A DNA stretch of 64,000 nucleotides, taken from assembly GCA_965247385.1 (NCBI GenBank), contig CBDFHG010000003.1:62001-126000 (forward strand). Direction: 5' to 3'. Each line of letters opens with the position of its first letter. Positions within the stretch are counted from its first letter, which is position 1. Below the pieces are notes generated by a model that saw only the letters and a program-made list of their open reading frames with translations, made no database searches and was not told the DNA's origin. This DNA is from Thermohalobaculum sp965247385. GTDB taxonomy: Bacteria; Pseudomonadota; Alphaproteobacteria; Rhodobacterales; Rhodobacteraceae. The position numbers and the translations under genes are program-made. Shown in pieces: positions 1 to 7,806 of this stretch.

Positions 1-266
1 GCGCCGTCGTCACGCCGGCCGACAAACCGAGCGGCCAGCGTGTGCAGTACGACGCCGTGACTGGCCGGATGGTCCATGGAGACCGCGCCCGCGGCGTGCT
101 CTGGGCCGGCCACCTGCAGGAGACGATCCCGCAGGCGGTCTACTCGCTCTGCCCGCGCTTTCCGGATCGCCGCGATCTCGGCTTCGAGGTCAACCTGAAG
201 CAGAAGTCGACGGATTACCGCGACCTGGTCGCCCAGGACCCCGCGGCGGTGCTGAAAGGCTTGTAA
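1..266 (+). CDS. 3' end of an unrecognised protein (truncated by window edge)
   Basis: An open frame enters from the left edge and stops at 264-266, giving about 87 residues. It can be read from codon 3 without a stop, so the window shows only the C-terminus. The residues are mixed and soluble, with a conserved-looking stretch LCPRFPDRRDLGFEV. No signal peptide, membrane segment or motif is recognisable. GTG at 42 is only an internal candidate start. It is followed after about 110 bp by a convergent gene. I do not recognise the family and assign no function. Confidence 0.5.
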   Translation, partial: AVVTPADKPSGQRVQYDAVTGRMVHGDRARGVLWAGHLQETIPQAVYSLCPRFPDRRDLGFEVNLKQKSTDYRDLVAQDPAAVLKGL

Positions 267-274
267 CTGGCGGG

Positions 275-329
275 GAGGCGCCGCGGGAAGAGGAAGGTGT
301 TCTTCATGATGTATATAAAGCGGCGCCTC
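275..329. terminator. possible shared hairpin between convergent genes
   Basis: A perfect 10-bp inverted repeat, GAGGCGCCGC at 275-284 and GCGGCGCCTC at 320-329, is separated by 35 nt. It lies between the plus-strand gene ending at 266 and the minus-strand gene ending at 375, where a bidirectional terminator could sit. The loop is long and there is no clear T-run, so a terminator role is only a guess. Confidence 0.25.
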
Positions 330-374
330 GAAGCGGCGGCGGACATCCGACGCGGCGGCGCGCCCCCCGCCCGC

Positions 375-845
375 TCAGGTTCCGAGCAGGAGCGTCGAGA
401 CGAGCACGCCCGCGATCGCGATCATGCAGCCGACCATCCAGCGCAACTGCGTGGTCTGGCCCTCGGCGATCTTCGTATACCGCTCGGCATTCCTGGTATC
501 ACTCTCGGCGATCTTCGTCTCAAGCCGGGACTCGCTGCCGGCGATCTCCCCTCGCACCTCGGCCATCCCCTCGGCGATCTTCGCATGCCGCTCGGCATTC
601 TTGGTATCACTCTCGGCGATCTCCGTACGCACCTCGGCGATCCCCGCGGCGATCTCCCCGCGCACCTCGGCGATCCCCGCGGCGCTCTCCGCGGTGAGGT
701 CGGCCTTGAGGAGCGCGAGATCGTCCTTCGTGGCGAGGGATTCGGTCATGGCGCCGCCAACGGTTTCGATAATGGCCTCGGCCTGCGCCTCTTCGACGCC
801 AGTGGCGGTGAGCCGCTTCATCGCCTTGAGAGTATCGAACGCCAT
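375..845 (-). CDS. coiled-coil protein with C-terminal membrane anchor
   Basis: A 156-residue protein. The start is ATG at 845, preceded by AAGGA; a second in-frame ATG lies two codons upstream at 851. The N-terminal part resembles the short coiled-coil proteins often annotated as DUF1640-like. The middle is a run of charged heptad-like repeats, with KIAESDTRNAERYTKIAEG occurring in two related versions 35 residues apart. The last 20 residues (WMVGCMIAIAGVLVSTLLLG) form one hydrophobic segment. It is probably a tail-anchored oligomeric protein. Proteins of this type are common in phage and mobile regions; the function is unknown. Confidence 0.6.
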   Translation of the reverse strand: MAFDTLKAMKRLTATGVEEAQAEAIIETVGGAMTESLATKDDLALLKADLTAESAAGIAEVRGEIAAGIAEVRTEIAESDTKNAERHAKIAEGMAEVRGEIAGSESRLETKIAESDTRNAERYTKIAEGQTTQLRWMVGCMIAIAGVLVSTLLLGT

Positions 846-986
846 GGTCATCCTTGCCGTCTCCTGCCAATCGCGTCCGCCGCGCGCCAAAAGGATAGAC
901 GTTCCGCGCGCCCGCGTCAAAGCCTGCCCGGCCACCCTCCGCGCCCTGCCCTGGCCGCGGCGTCTCTCTCGCCGATCTCCCATCCA

Positions 987-1556
987 GTGGGACCGGCGCG
1001 CGGGCACGGGCGGCCCGACAAAGCGCGAACATTCGGGGACACATGGCGAACACGCGCGCTTGCCGTCCTCTCCGCCTCCGCCCTCGCCGCGCTCCTGGCG
1101 ATCCCGGCCCCGGCCCTCGCCCAGGCTCAGCCTTTTCCTGATCCGGTTCTTCCGCTTGTGTTTCCGGCCTGTCCGGAAGCGGCTCTCACGGCGGCGCTTT
1201 CAGCCGGGTCCGCGGGCGCGGTGCTGCGCGCCGCGGAGCGGGCGCGGATTGCGCTCGGGCTCTGCCGCGACCGCGCCCGGCTGATGGCGGAGATCACCGA
1301 GCATCATGCCCGGGTGGCGGCGGCGCTGGCCCCGCCGCCGCCCGATGCCCCGGATGACAGCGAAGACGCCACCGCGCGGATCGCCGGCCTCGAGGCGGAT
1401 CTCGGCATCGCCGCCGCCAGGATCGAGCAGCTGCTCGCGCATGCGGAGATGCGCGTGGTCGCGATCTGGTGCGCGCCCGCGAACCAGGCTGAAAGCACCG
1501 CCCCGGATGACAGCGAAGGCCGGTGCCGGGCACTGGCTCTTGCCCTGGCGGCCTGA
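987..1556 (+). CDS. secreted protein of unknown function, 3' end replaced by IS sequence
   Basis: The reading frame contains a plausible signal peptide (about ALAVLSASALAALLAIPAPALA, cleaved after ALAQA) followed by a helical, alanine-rich periplasmic region with scattered cysteines. The start is uncertain. No ATG lies in frame; GTG at 987 is the nearest candidate, and the ATG at 1043 is in another frame, so a frameshift near the 5' end is possible. The last eight codons and the stop (about 1532-1556) are identical to part of the ISL3-like remnant at 15837-15860. The native C-terminus was therefore probably lost when the IS remnant arrived. No function can be assigned. Confidence 0.4.
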   Translation: MGPARGHGRPDKARTFGDTWRTRALAVLSASALAALLAIPAPALAQAQPFPDPVLPLVFPACPEAALTAALSAGSAGAVLRAAERARIALGLCRDRARLMAEITEHHARVAAALAPPPPDAPDDSEDATARIAGLEADLGIAAARIEQLLAHAEMRVVAIWCAPANQAESTAPDDSEGRCRALALALAA

Positions 1557-1860
1557 CACAGTCCGTTCATTGCTTCCATGCGGGCGTTGCTGTGGATTGA
1601 CGTCCAACGTTCGAGAATGCGCTTGGGATGTTTTTTGACCGTCTCCAGAGCCTTGCGAACGGCTTCGATCCGCGGATCGTCTCCGATCTGTTCGTGTCGA
1701 GACGCTGTTCGACCAGCCGCCATGGTGGCGTAACCCCGAGGCCAAGAGCCAATACATCCTGAGCATCCATCGCCTGTCCCTCTCCGTTGTTGTCAATGAT
1801 GACAGAGGGTAGCTGATTACGCCCTAAATGATTCCCTGAATTCCACTTCCAACGTCGAAG
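1532..1860 (-). mobile_element. internally deleted ISL3-like transposase remnant, copy A
   Basis: Read on the minus strand, it joins an N-terminal transposase piece (MDAQDVLALGLGVTPPWRLVEQ) to a C-terminal piece (KHPKRILERWTSIHSNARMEAMNG then QAARARA). Both are typical of ISL3/IS204-type DDE transposases, with the whole catalytic middle missing. The same fusion occurs in copy B at 15711-16175, so both derive from one deleted ancestor. The outer end near 1810-1826 (GGGCGTAATCAGCTACCCTC on the minus strand) is shared with copy B. A short piece of the other element end (CCACTTCCAACGTCGAAG) follows at 1841-1859. It cannot encode a working transposase. The family call is from recalled motifs. Confidence 0.6.
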
Positions 1861-1885
1861 ATCATTATATTCAACCACTTAATCC

Positions 1886-1905
1886 CATGCACAAATCTGT
1901 GCACC
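1886..1905. repeat. palindromic motif shared with 32918-32938
   Basis: TGCACA AATC TGTGCA at 1888-1903 is a perfect 6-4-6 inverted repeat. A near-identical motif in inverse orientation lies just downstream of mutS. Similarity between the two sites extends into the AT-rich flank on one side (TATATT-CAA... before the motif). It could be a binding site or a small dispersed repeat; its role is unknown. Confidence 0.4.
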
Positions 1906-2087
1906 TCAGTGCCGCGCGGCAAGGGGCCGGGTGAATGGCGGCGCCTAGCCTTGTTTTGGCCGGGTTCGGACCAGGGCGGGCCCAAAGCCCGCCAGCCCTT
2001 GACCTGCACCCCCATTGCGCTTCATTTACCGGCAGTTTCGGAAACCGGACCTCAAATCCTGCCAGGACCCCCCAGAGGAGACCCCCA

Positions 2088-3542
2088 ATGTTTGACCTCA
2101 CCGCGAGAAACCTGCTCGAAGGCCGCTCCTATGTGGACGGCCAGTGGATCGACGCCGACAGCGGCGCGACCTTTGCTGTCACCAACCCGGCCACCGGCGA
2201 GGAGATCGCCCAATGCGCCGATCTGGGGCAGGCCGAGACCGCCCGCGCCATCGACGCGGCCTATGCGGCGCAACCTGCCTGGGCCGCCAGGACCGCCAAG
2301 GAACGCGCTGCCATCCTGCGCCGCTGGTTCGAGCTGATTGTCGAGAATGCCGACGACCTGGCCCGCCTCCTGACCGCCGAGCAGGGCAAACCCCTGGCCG
2401 AGGCCAGGGGCGAGATCATCTATGGCGCCAGCTTCATCGAGTGGTTTGCCGAGGAGGCCAAGCGCATCTATGGCGACACCATCCCCGGCCACCAGGCCGA
2501 CAAGCGCATCGTGGTGCTGAAGCAACCGATCGGCGTGGTCGCCGCGATCACGCCCTGGAACTTCCCCAACGCGATGATCACCCGCAAGGCGGGACCGGCG
2601 CTGGCGGTGGGCTGCACCATGGTGCTGAAACCGGCCAAGCAGACCCCGCTTTCGGCCACCGCCCTGGTGGTGCTGGCCGAGCAGGCCGGGATGCCCAAGG
2701 GTGTCTTGAGCGTCATCACCTCGAATGACAGCCGGACCATCGGGGTCGAGATGTGCGGCAACGACAAGGTGCGCAAGCTGACCTTCACCGGCTCGACCGA
2801 GGTCGGCCGGGTGCTGATGCGCCAGTGTTCCGAGCATATCAAGAAGCTGGGGCTGGAACTGGGCGGCAACGCTCCGTTCATCGTCTTCGACGACGCCGAT
2901 CTGGATGCGGCGGTCGATGGCGCGATGATGTGCAAGTTCCGCAACGCCGGCCAGACCTGCGTTTGTGCCAACCGAATCTATGTCCAGGCCAGCGTCTATG
3001 ACGCGTTCTCCGAGAAACTGAAGGTCGCGGTTTCGAAGCTGAAGGTTGGCGATGGCTTCGGTACGGGCGTCACGACCGGCCCGCTGATCGATATCGCCGG
3101 GCTGGCCAAGGTCGAGGAACATGTCGCCGACGCCACCGCCAAGGGCGCCAAGATCGCCGCTGGTGGCACGCGCCACGAACTGGGTGGCAGCTTCTACCTG
3201 CCGACCATCCTGACCGGGGTGACCCAGGAGATGGCGGTCGCCCGCGAGGAAACCTTCGGCCCGGTCGCACCCCTGTTCAGCTTCGAGACCGAGGAAGACG
3301 TGATCGCCATGGCCAACGACACCGAGTTCGGGCTGGCGGGGTATTTCTACTCCCGCGATCTGGGCCGGGTGTGGCGGGTCGCCGAGGCGCTGGAATACGG
3401 CATTGTCGGCATCAACACCGGCATCATTTCGACCGAGGTGGCCCCTTTCGGCGGCATCAAGCAGTCGGGCCTGGGCCGCGAGGGCTCGAAATACGGCACC
3501 GACGATTTCCTCGAGATCAAGTATCTCTGCATGGGGATCTGA
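2088..3542 (+). CDS. gabD: succinate-semialdehyde dehydrogenase (NADP+)
   Basis: A 484-residue aldehyde dehydrogenase that oxidises succinate semialdehyde to succinate with NAD(P)+, feeding GABA and related carbon into the TCA cycle. The catalytic features are complete: WNFP near 157-160, the general base Glu257 in LELGG, and nucleophile Cys291 in GQTCVCANR. The second Cys293 is characteristic of GabD-type enzymes. The start is ATG 2088 with GAGGAG seven bases upstream; the frame is open further upstream but that part looks non-coding. Length and motifs fit GabD, though substrate range in this family is broad. It stands alone, convergent with the downstream cueR. Confidence 0.88.
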   Translation: MFDLTARNLLEGRSYVDGQWIDADSGATFAVTNPATGEEIAQCADLGQAETARAIDAAYAAQPAWAARTAKERAAILRRWFELIVENADDLARLLTAEQGKPLAEARGEIIYGASFIEWFAEEAKRIYGDTIPGHQADKRIVVLKQPIGVVAAITPWNFPNAMITRKAGPALAVGCTMVLKPAKQTPLSATALVVLAEQAGMPKGVLSVITSNDSRTIGVEMCGNDKVRKLTFTGSTEVGRVLMRQCSEHIKKLGLELGGNAPFIVFDDADLDAAVDGAMMCKFRNAGQTCVCANRIYVQASVYDAFSEKLKVAVSKLKVGDGFGTGVTTGPLIDIAGLAKVEEHVADATAKGAKIAAGGTRHELGGSFYLPTILTGVTQEMAVAREETFGPVAPLFSFETEEDVIAMANDTEFGLAGYFYSRDLGRVWRVAEALEYGIVGINTGIISTEVAPFGGIKQSGLGREGSKYGTDDFLEIKYLCMGI

Positions 3543-3572
3543 GGGAGAGTGCGGCGGACAGCCATGTCCGCC

Positions 3573-3962
3573 CTACCGCCCCGCCAGCGCGTTCAGGATC
3601 GGGCAATCCGGTGCGCCGTCGCCCTTGCAGGCGTCGGCCAACCGGTTGAGGTCGTCGCGCAGCGCCGACATTTCGCGCATCTGCGCCTCCAGCCGTTCGA
3701 TACGCTGGAGCGTCAGCCGCTTGACATCGGCGCTGGCCCGATTGCGGTCGGAACAGAGGCTCAGCAGTTCGCGGCATTCCTCAACCGAAAAGCCAAAGGC
3801 TCGCGCCCGGCGGACGAATTGCAGCCGCTGAACCTCACTGGGTCCATAGGCGCGATAACCGTTTTCGCCCCGGCCGCGCGGCGCTACCAGTCCGATATCC
3901 GCATCGTAACGCACAGTCTTGGTCGGAAGGCTGCTTTCGCGCGCCGCAGTTCCGATGTTCAT
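3573..3962 (-). CDS. cueR: Cu(I)-responsive MerR-family regulator (CueR/HmrR)
   Basis: A 129-residue MerR-type activator. It has an N-terminal winged helix (1-70), a dimerisation coiled coil (about 80-110) and a metal loop with Cys112 and Cys120 followed by PIL. Ser77 is also present, as in CueR. These cysteines bind one Cu(I) and switch a promoter with an over-long spacer. The usual 'RYYE.IGL' of helix 2 here reads RYDADIGL, an uncommon substitution at the DNA-contact turn. The gene is divergent from a cytochrome c gene whose promoter carries a CueR-type site. Confidence 0.85.
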   Translation of the reverse strand: MNIGTAARESSLPTKTVRYDADIGLVAPRGRGENGYRAYGPSEVQRLQFVRRARAFGFSVEECRELLSLCSDRNRASADVKRLTLQRIERLEAQMREMSALRDDLNRLADACKGDGAPDCPILNALAGR

Positions 3963-3982
3963 CAGACGCCTCCATTATCCGG

Positions 3983-4013
3983 TTGACCTTCCATCTCGTG
4001 GAAGGAGTAAGCA
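3983..4013 (+). promoter_or_regulatory. CueR-type promoter/operator with 19-bp spacer
   Basis: TTGACC at 3983-3988 and TAAGCA at 4008-4013 are separated by 19 bp, the long spacer characteristic of MerR-activated promoters. Between them lies the dyad CCTTCC-7 nt-GGAAGG (3987-4005), the usual copper-regulator operator. It faces the decayed cytochrome c gene and starts 20 bp from the cueR start codon, so it may also control cueR itself. Confidence 0.75.
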
Positions 4014-4042
4014 CGGATCGATAGAGGATCAAGGAGGGAGAC

Positions 4043-4420
4043 ATACGGCGAAATCACCTTGCCCTGGCGGGGATCGCAGGCGCGGCGGTTCCGGGCGCTG
4101 GAACTTGTCTCGCGATGTCGGCGTCTCAGGGCGGCGGCGTTGTCATCCCCCAGTTGACCGAGGCCGGCGCCCGGGGTCAGGCGGCGTTCGGCAAGTTATA
4201 CGCAACCTGCCACGGGACCGACGCCGGAGGCACCGGAAGCGGATCGCCGCTGATCCACAAACTCTACCATCCGGGACACCACGGTGACATGACCTTCGCG
4301 ATGGCGGCGAAGCGTGGCGCCCGGGCGCATCACCGGGACTTCGGCAACATGCCGCCGGCAGCAGGGATCACAGACGCCGAGATTGCGGATATCGTCGCGT
4401 TTGTTCGTAAACGCAGTACG
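4043..4420 (+). pseudogene. decayed class I cytochrome c
   Basis: A strong Shine-Dalgarno (AAGGAGGGAG, 4031-4040) precedes ATA at 4043 where ATG would be expected. From there the frame gives a signal-peptide-like N-terminus and a cytochrome c domain with the conserved stretch PLIHKLYHPGHHGDM and heme ligand region FGNMPP. The heme motif reads YATCH instead of CxxCH, one base from TGC. After IVAFVRKRS the frame runs into the 3' end of convergent fmt instead of its own C-terminus. ATG at 4115 lies inside the frame but would remove the export signal. With start, heme and C-terminal lesions together it is unlikely to make a functional cytochrome. Relatives are often found beside copper-resistance genes, which fits the CueR-type promoter upstream. 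Confidence 0.7.
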
Positions 4421-4443
4421 CCAACGGAGTTTACTGACCACCT

Positions 4444-5358
4444 TCACCCCAGCCGCACGCCGCTTGGCACCGGACGGCCGCGCAGGAAGGTGCCTGCATC
4501 CATCGGGCCCTTCCCGGCGCGTTGCAGGGTGACCAGCCGCAAGGCACCAGTTCCGCAGGCGACCAGCAGGTGGTCATCCAGCGCCTCGCCCGGGAGACCC
4601 GTACCGCCCTCGGGCCGCGCCATCAGCAGTTTCACCCGCTCCCCACCGATCTCGCACCAGGCGCCAGGGAAGGGGCTGAGGCCGCGGATATGGGCATCGA
4701 GTTCCGCCGCGCCGCGGGTCCAGTCGATTCGCGCCTCGGATTTGTCGATCTTGGCAGCGTAGGTGACGCCTGCGTCCGGCTGCGGGACGGCTGTGATTGT
4801 GTCCGCTGCCAACGCCACCAGCGTTTTGGTCATCAGCGACGCGCCGATCTCCGCCAGCCGGTCGTGCAGGGTCTCGGCGGTATCCTCCGGCTCGACCGGC
4901 GTTGCCTGTCGGGCCAGCACCGGGCCGGTGTCGAGCCCGGCCTCCATCTGCATGACACAGACACCCGTGTCCGTGTCGCCCGCCATGATCGCCCGCTGGA
5001 CCGGCGCAGCACCACGCCCGCGCGGCAGCAGCGAGGCGTGGAGGTTGATGCAGCCGAGCCGGGGGGCGCCGAGCGCCGCCCGGGGAAGGATCTGGCCATA
5101 GGCGACGACCACCGCCGCGTCGAGATTCAGCGCGGCGAATTCCGCCAGCACGGCTGGGTCGCGAAAGCTCTCTGGTGCGGTGACCGGCAGACCCAGCGCC
5201 TCGGCAGCTTTCGCAACCTGCGAAGGGCGCCACGCCTTGCCGCGCCCGGCGGGGCGCGGTGGTTGGGTGTAGACGCGGATGATTTGGTGATCGGCGTCAA
5301 CCAGCGCCCGCAGCACCGGCACGGCGAATTCCGGAGTTCCCATGAAGGCGAGGCGCAT
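4444..5358 (-). CDS. fmt: methionyl-tRNA formyltransferase
   Basis: A 304-residue enzyme that formylates Met-tRNA(fMet) using 10-formyl-THF. The N-terminal Rossmann domain begins MRLAFMGTPEFAVPVL. The catalytic N-x-H is in INLHASLLPRGRG, with the Asp in EAGLDTGPVL. The C-terminal OB-like domain follows. Length is normal. It lies 24 bp downstream of def, the usual def-fmt operon. Its stop overlaps nothing essential, but the decayed cytochrome c frame runs into it from the other strand. Confidence 0.95.
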   Translation of the reverse strand: MRLAFMGTPEFAVPVLRALVDADHQIIRVYTQPPRPAGRGKAWRPSQVAKAAEALGLPVTAPESFRDPAVLAEFAALNLDAAVVVAYGQILPRAALGAPRLGCINLHASLLPRGRGAAPVQRAIMAGDTDTGVCVMQMEAGLDTGPVLARQATPVEPEDTAETLHDRLAEIGASLMTKTLVALAADTITAVPQPDAGVTYAAKIDKSEARIDWTRGAAELDAHIRGLSPFPGAWCEIGGERVKLLMARPEGGTGLPGEALDDHLLVACGTGALRLVTLQRAGKGPMDAGTFLRGRPVPSGVRLG

Positions 5359-5382
5359 GGTTCCGGCTCCCGCGCGAGGCCG

Positions 5383-5916
5383 TTACTCGGCGGCGGCGCG
5401 GGTGCGGGCGCGCTCGCGTTTCAGCTTCTTCATCTTGCCGGTGATCATCTGACGGCGCATGGCGCTGAGATAGTCGATGAACAGCTTGCCGTTCAGATGG
5501 TCGATCTCGTGCTGCAGGCAGGTCGCCTGGACGCCGGCGAACTCGCGTTCTTCCTCGACATTCTCGCGGTTCAGGAATCGCACCCGAATGGCGTCTGGCC
5601 GGGTGATCATGGCGTAGATGTCCGGGATCGACAGGCAGCCTTCCTCGTGCTCGCGGATTTCCTCGGAAAGCCAGGTGATCTGGGGGTTGGCGAGGCAAAT
5701 CGGGTCGGGCTTCTCGTCTTCGCCCCTGGCGCAGTCGATCGCGATGACCCGGTTCATGACGCCCACCTGTGGCGCTGCCAGGCCGATACCCGGCGCATCA
5801 TACATGGTTTGCAGCAGGTCCGCCATCAGTGCGCGAACGGCGTCGTCGACCTCCGGCACGGGGGCGCAGACCTTCTTGAGGCGCGGGTCGGGGTGGAGCA
5901 GGATGGGTCGGATCAT
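5383..5916 (-). CDS. def: peptide deformylase
   Basis: A 177-residue metallo-deformylase removing the formyl group from nascent N-termini. All three motifs are present: GIGLAAPQVG, EEGCLS (Cys metal ligand) and QHEIDHLNG (two His ligands and catalytic Glu). The ATG at 5916 gives MIRPILLHPD, the normal beginning; an in-frame TTG lies three codons upstream. It is first in the def-fmt operon. Confidence 0.95.
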   Translation of the reverse strand: MIRPILLHPDPRLKKVCAPVPEVDDAVRALMADLLQTMYDAPGIGLAAPQVGVMNRVIAIDCARGEDEKPDPICLANPQITWLSEEIREHEEGCLSIPDIYAMITRPDAIRVRFLNRENVEEEREFAGVQATCLQHEIDHLNGKLFIDYLSAMRRQMITGKMKKLKRERARTRAAAE

Positions 5917-5975
5917 GGCGGTCAACTAGGGGTTTCGGCGGGGAAATGCAAGCCGTGGGAGGGCTTCCCCGAGGT

Positions 5976-6023
5976 GACTGACGAGGGGATTGACGCTGGG
6001 ATTGACGAGGTGATTGACGGGTT
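5976..6023. repeat. 12-bp tandem repeat, four units
   Basis: Four imperfect units of GATTGACGAGGG (first unit GACTGACGAGGG, last GATTGACGGGTT) lie in the def-mcl1 intergenic region, about 65 bp upstream of mcl1. The period is exactly 12. It could be a slippage-prone spacer in the promoter region of mcl1 or a set of binding sites; nothing in the sequence decides this. Confidence 0.6.
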
Positions 6024-6088
6024 GGGGGCAGGGACTTACGTTGCGCCGCAACATTGCACCATGACAGTCGGCTACAGGAGCCCGCCCG

Positions 6089-7072
6089 ATGAGCTTTACC
6101 CTCCAGCCCAGCCCGCCGGCGCGCGCCAACCGTTGCCAGTTGTTCGGCCCCGGTTCGCGCCCGGCGATCTTCGAGAAGATGGCGGCCTCGGCGGCGGATG
6201 TCATCAACCTCGACCTGGAGGATGCGGTGGCGCCCGCCGACAAGCCGCAGGCGAGGAAAAACATCATTGAGGCGGTCAACGATGTGGATTGGGGCCGCAA
6301 GACGCTGTCGGTGCGGATCAACGGGCTGGACACCGAATACTGGTATCGCGACGTCATCGACCTGCTCGAGAATTGCGGCGAGCGGATCGACCAGATCATG
6401 ATCCCGAAGGCGGGGAATGCGCGTGATATCTACGCGGTTGACGCGGTGGTGAGCGCCATCGAGGCGGCCAAGGGGCGCAAGAAGCGCATCGGTTTCGAGG
6501 CCATCATCGAAACCGCCGCCGGGCTGGCCCATGTCGAGGAGATCGCCGCCTCCAGCCCCCGGATGCAGGCGATGAGCCTGGGCGCGGCGGACTATGCCGC
6601 TTCGATGGGGATGGCCACCACCGGGATCGGCGGCACCCAGGAACGCTATTACATGCTGGAGGATGCCCGCGAGGGCGGGGCCGCACGCGCGGTGCATTGG
6701 GGCGACCCGTGGCACGCGCCCACGGTGGCGATCGTCGCCGCCTGCCGCACCCACGGGCTGCTGCCGGTCGATGGCCCATACGGGGATTTCTCCGATGACG
6801 AGGGTTTTCGCGCCCAGGCGCGGCGTGCGGCGACGCTGGGCATGGTGGGCAAATGGGCGATTCACCCGAAGCAGATCGCCCTGGCCAACGAGGTATTCAC
6901 GCCGTCTGACGAGATGGTGGCCCAGGCCAAGCGCATCCTGGAGGCCATGGAGACGGCCCAGAAGGAAGGCGCAGGCGCGGTGACCCTGGACGGCAAACTG
7001 ATCGACCTCGCCTCGATCCGGCAGGCCCAGGTGATTGTCGGGCAGGCGGCGTTGGCGGCGTCTGGAGGGTAG
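6089..7072 (+). CDS. mcl1: L-malyl-CoA/beta-methylmalyl-CoA lyase
   Basis: A 327-residue CitE-like aldolase. The enzyme reversibly cleaves L-malyl-CoA to acetyl-CoA and glyoxylate and beta-methylmalyl-CoA to propionyl-CoA and glyoxylate, the closing step of the ethylmalonyl-CoA pathway. Typical segments are NRCQLFGPGSRPAIFEKMA, DVINLDLEDAV, the metal-binding Glu in FEAIIETAAG and Asp in SLGAADYAASMG, then KWAIHPKQIALANE. It carries a short insertion (DAREGGAARAVHW) relative to Rhodobacter Mcl1 as I recall it. ATG 6089 follows CAGGAG. The close match is to Rhodobacterales enzymes, which supports the taxonomic guess. Confidence 0.82.
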   Translation: MSFTLQPSPPARANRCQLFGPGSRPAIFEKMAASAADVINLDLEDAVAPADKPQARKNIIEAVNDVDWGRKTLSVRINGLDTEYWYRDVIDLLENCGERIDQIMIPKAGNARDIYAVDAVVSAIEAAKGRKKRIGFEAIIETAAGLAHVEEIAASSPRMQAMSLGAADYAASMGMATTGIGGTQERYYMLEDAREGGAARAVHWGDPWHAPTVAIVAACRTHGLLPVDGPYGDFSDDEGFRAQARRAATLGMVGKWAIHPKQIALANEVFTPSDEMVAQAKRILEAMETAQKEGAGAVTLDGKLIDLASIRQAQVIVGQAALAASGG

Positions 7073-7188
7073 GGAGCCGCCTCGCCGGCTGGTGTTGCGA
7101 GTGGCGGCCCGCCCACAGGTCGACAGCAGCCGGTCGCAATGGACTCGCCGAACGGCTGGGTTGGACCCTCAGCCGCCATCCGACCATC

Positions 7189-7326
7189 TAATACCAATCG
7201 CCCTAACGATTGACCTGTGCCATTTTCGTGTGGTGATGGAGGCGATGGCGGCTTCGCTCGGAAATGCAATCAAATCCACTTCCAACGTCGAAGAGCAGGA
7301 GTCAATTGAGAAGGCCGTTGGTATGA
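7189..7326. mobile_element. MITE-like element built from two IS ends
   Basis: About 136 bp bounded by related inverted ends: TAATACCAATCGCCC on the left and GGGCCGTTGGTAT-like sequence on the right (7311-7324), next to TA. The left 60 bp matches, in inverse orientation, the right end of the IS630 element at 17270-17333. The right 70 bp matches the outer end of the ISL3-like remnant at 15711-15780. It looks like an internally deleted, inverted version of the 15.7-17.3 kb composite. It carries no coding capacity. Confidence 0.6.
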
Positions 7327-7349
7327 GACACTAAATAGAAAGGCTCAGT

Positions 7350-7806
7350 TTACGAAACGTATGCACGGTTTGCGATTGCGGCGGCAAGACAGGCGCGCGA
7401 CGAAGGCTGTGGTGCCAGTTTGATGAGATGGAACCATTGCAGGTAGTTGCCGAGATATTTTGTTGCGATGCCACGGTAGCGGCGCAGGAAATCTTTCAGT
7501 TGGCTGTGGCGGCTGTTGACAGTCTGAATATGAAAGGCACCACGGACCCGTTCGCCGGCGGACAGATTGAGGGCTTCATGGCGAACATCCATTGCCGCCG
7601 CGCATGGCCGATAGCTTTGACAACCGTCGGACACAAGCACGATGTCCCTGTCGACGACCGGGCTGATCGCCTGTTTCAGCGTGTCGGCAGTCACTGTGGG
7701 CAGAACCGTGCTGAATGTCGTGCCGCTACGGTCGGCGGCCACCAGAACCGGCACCTGTTCGCATGACAGGCCGCGCTTGCTGGCCTTGCCGCCCCGTTTG
7801 CGCAGC
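7350..7806 (-). pseudogene. IS1595-family transposase, 5'-truncated
   Basis: Minus-strand frame RKRGGKASKRGL...EQVPVLVAADRSG...VLVSDGCQSY...HIQTVNSRHSQLKDFLRRYRGIATKYLGNYLQWFHLI. These are the catalytic core and C-terminus of IS1595/ISXO2-like transposases. The N-terminal zinc-ribbon half is missing. The break is at about 7806, where IS1182 sequence begins, so the junction with copy 1 of that element removed it. The remaining 3' part is intact to its stop but cannot act alone. Confidence 0.75.

Noticed and set aside
297..986. Upstream part of the long plus-strand frame 297-1556
   Set aside because: It lies opposite the coiled-coil gene 375-845 and reads as its antisense repeats; only the region from about 987 has protein-like features.
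5976..6023. Short regular repeats considered as a CRISPR array
   Set aside because: Period 12 with no spacers and no cas genes; a simple tandem repeat.
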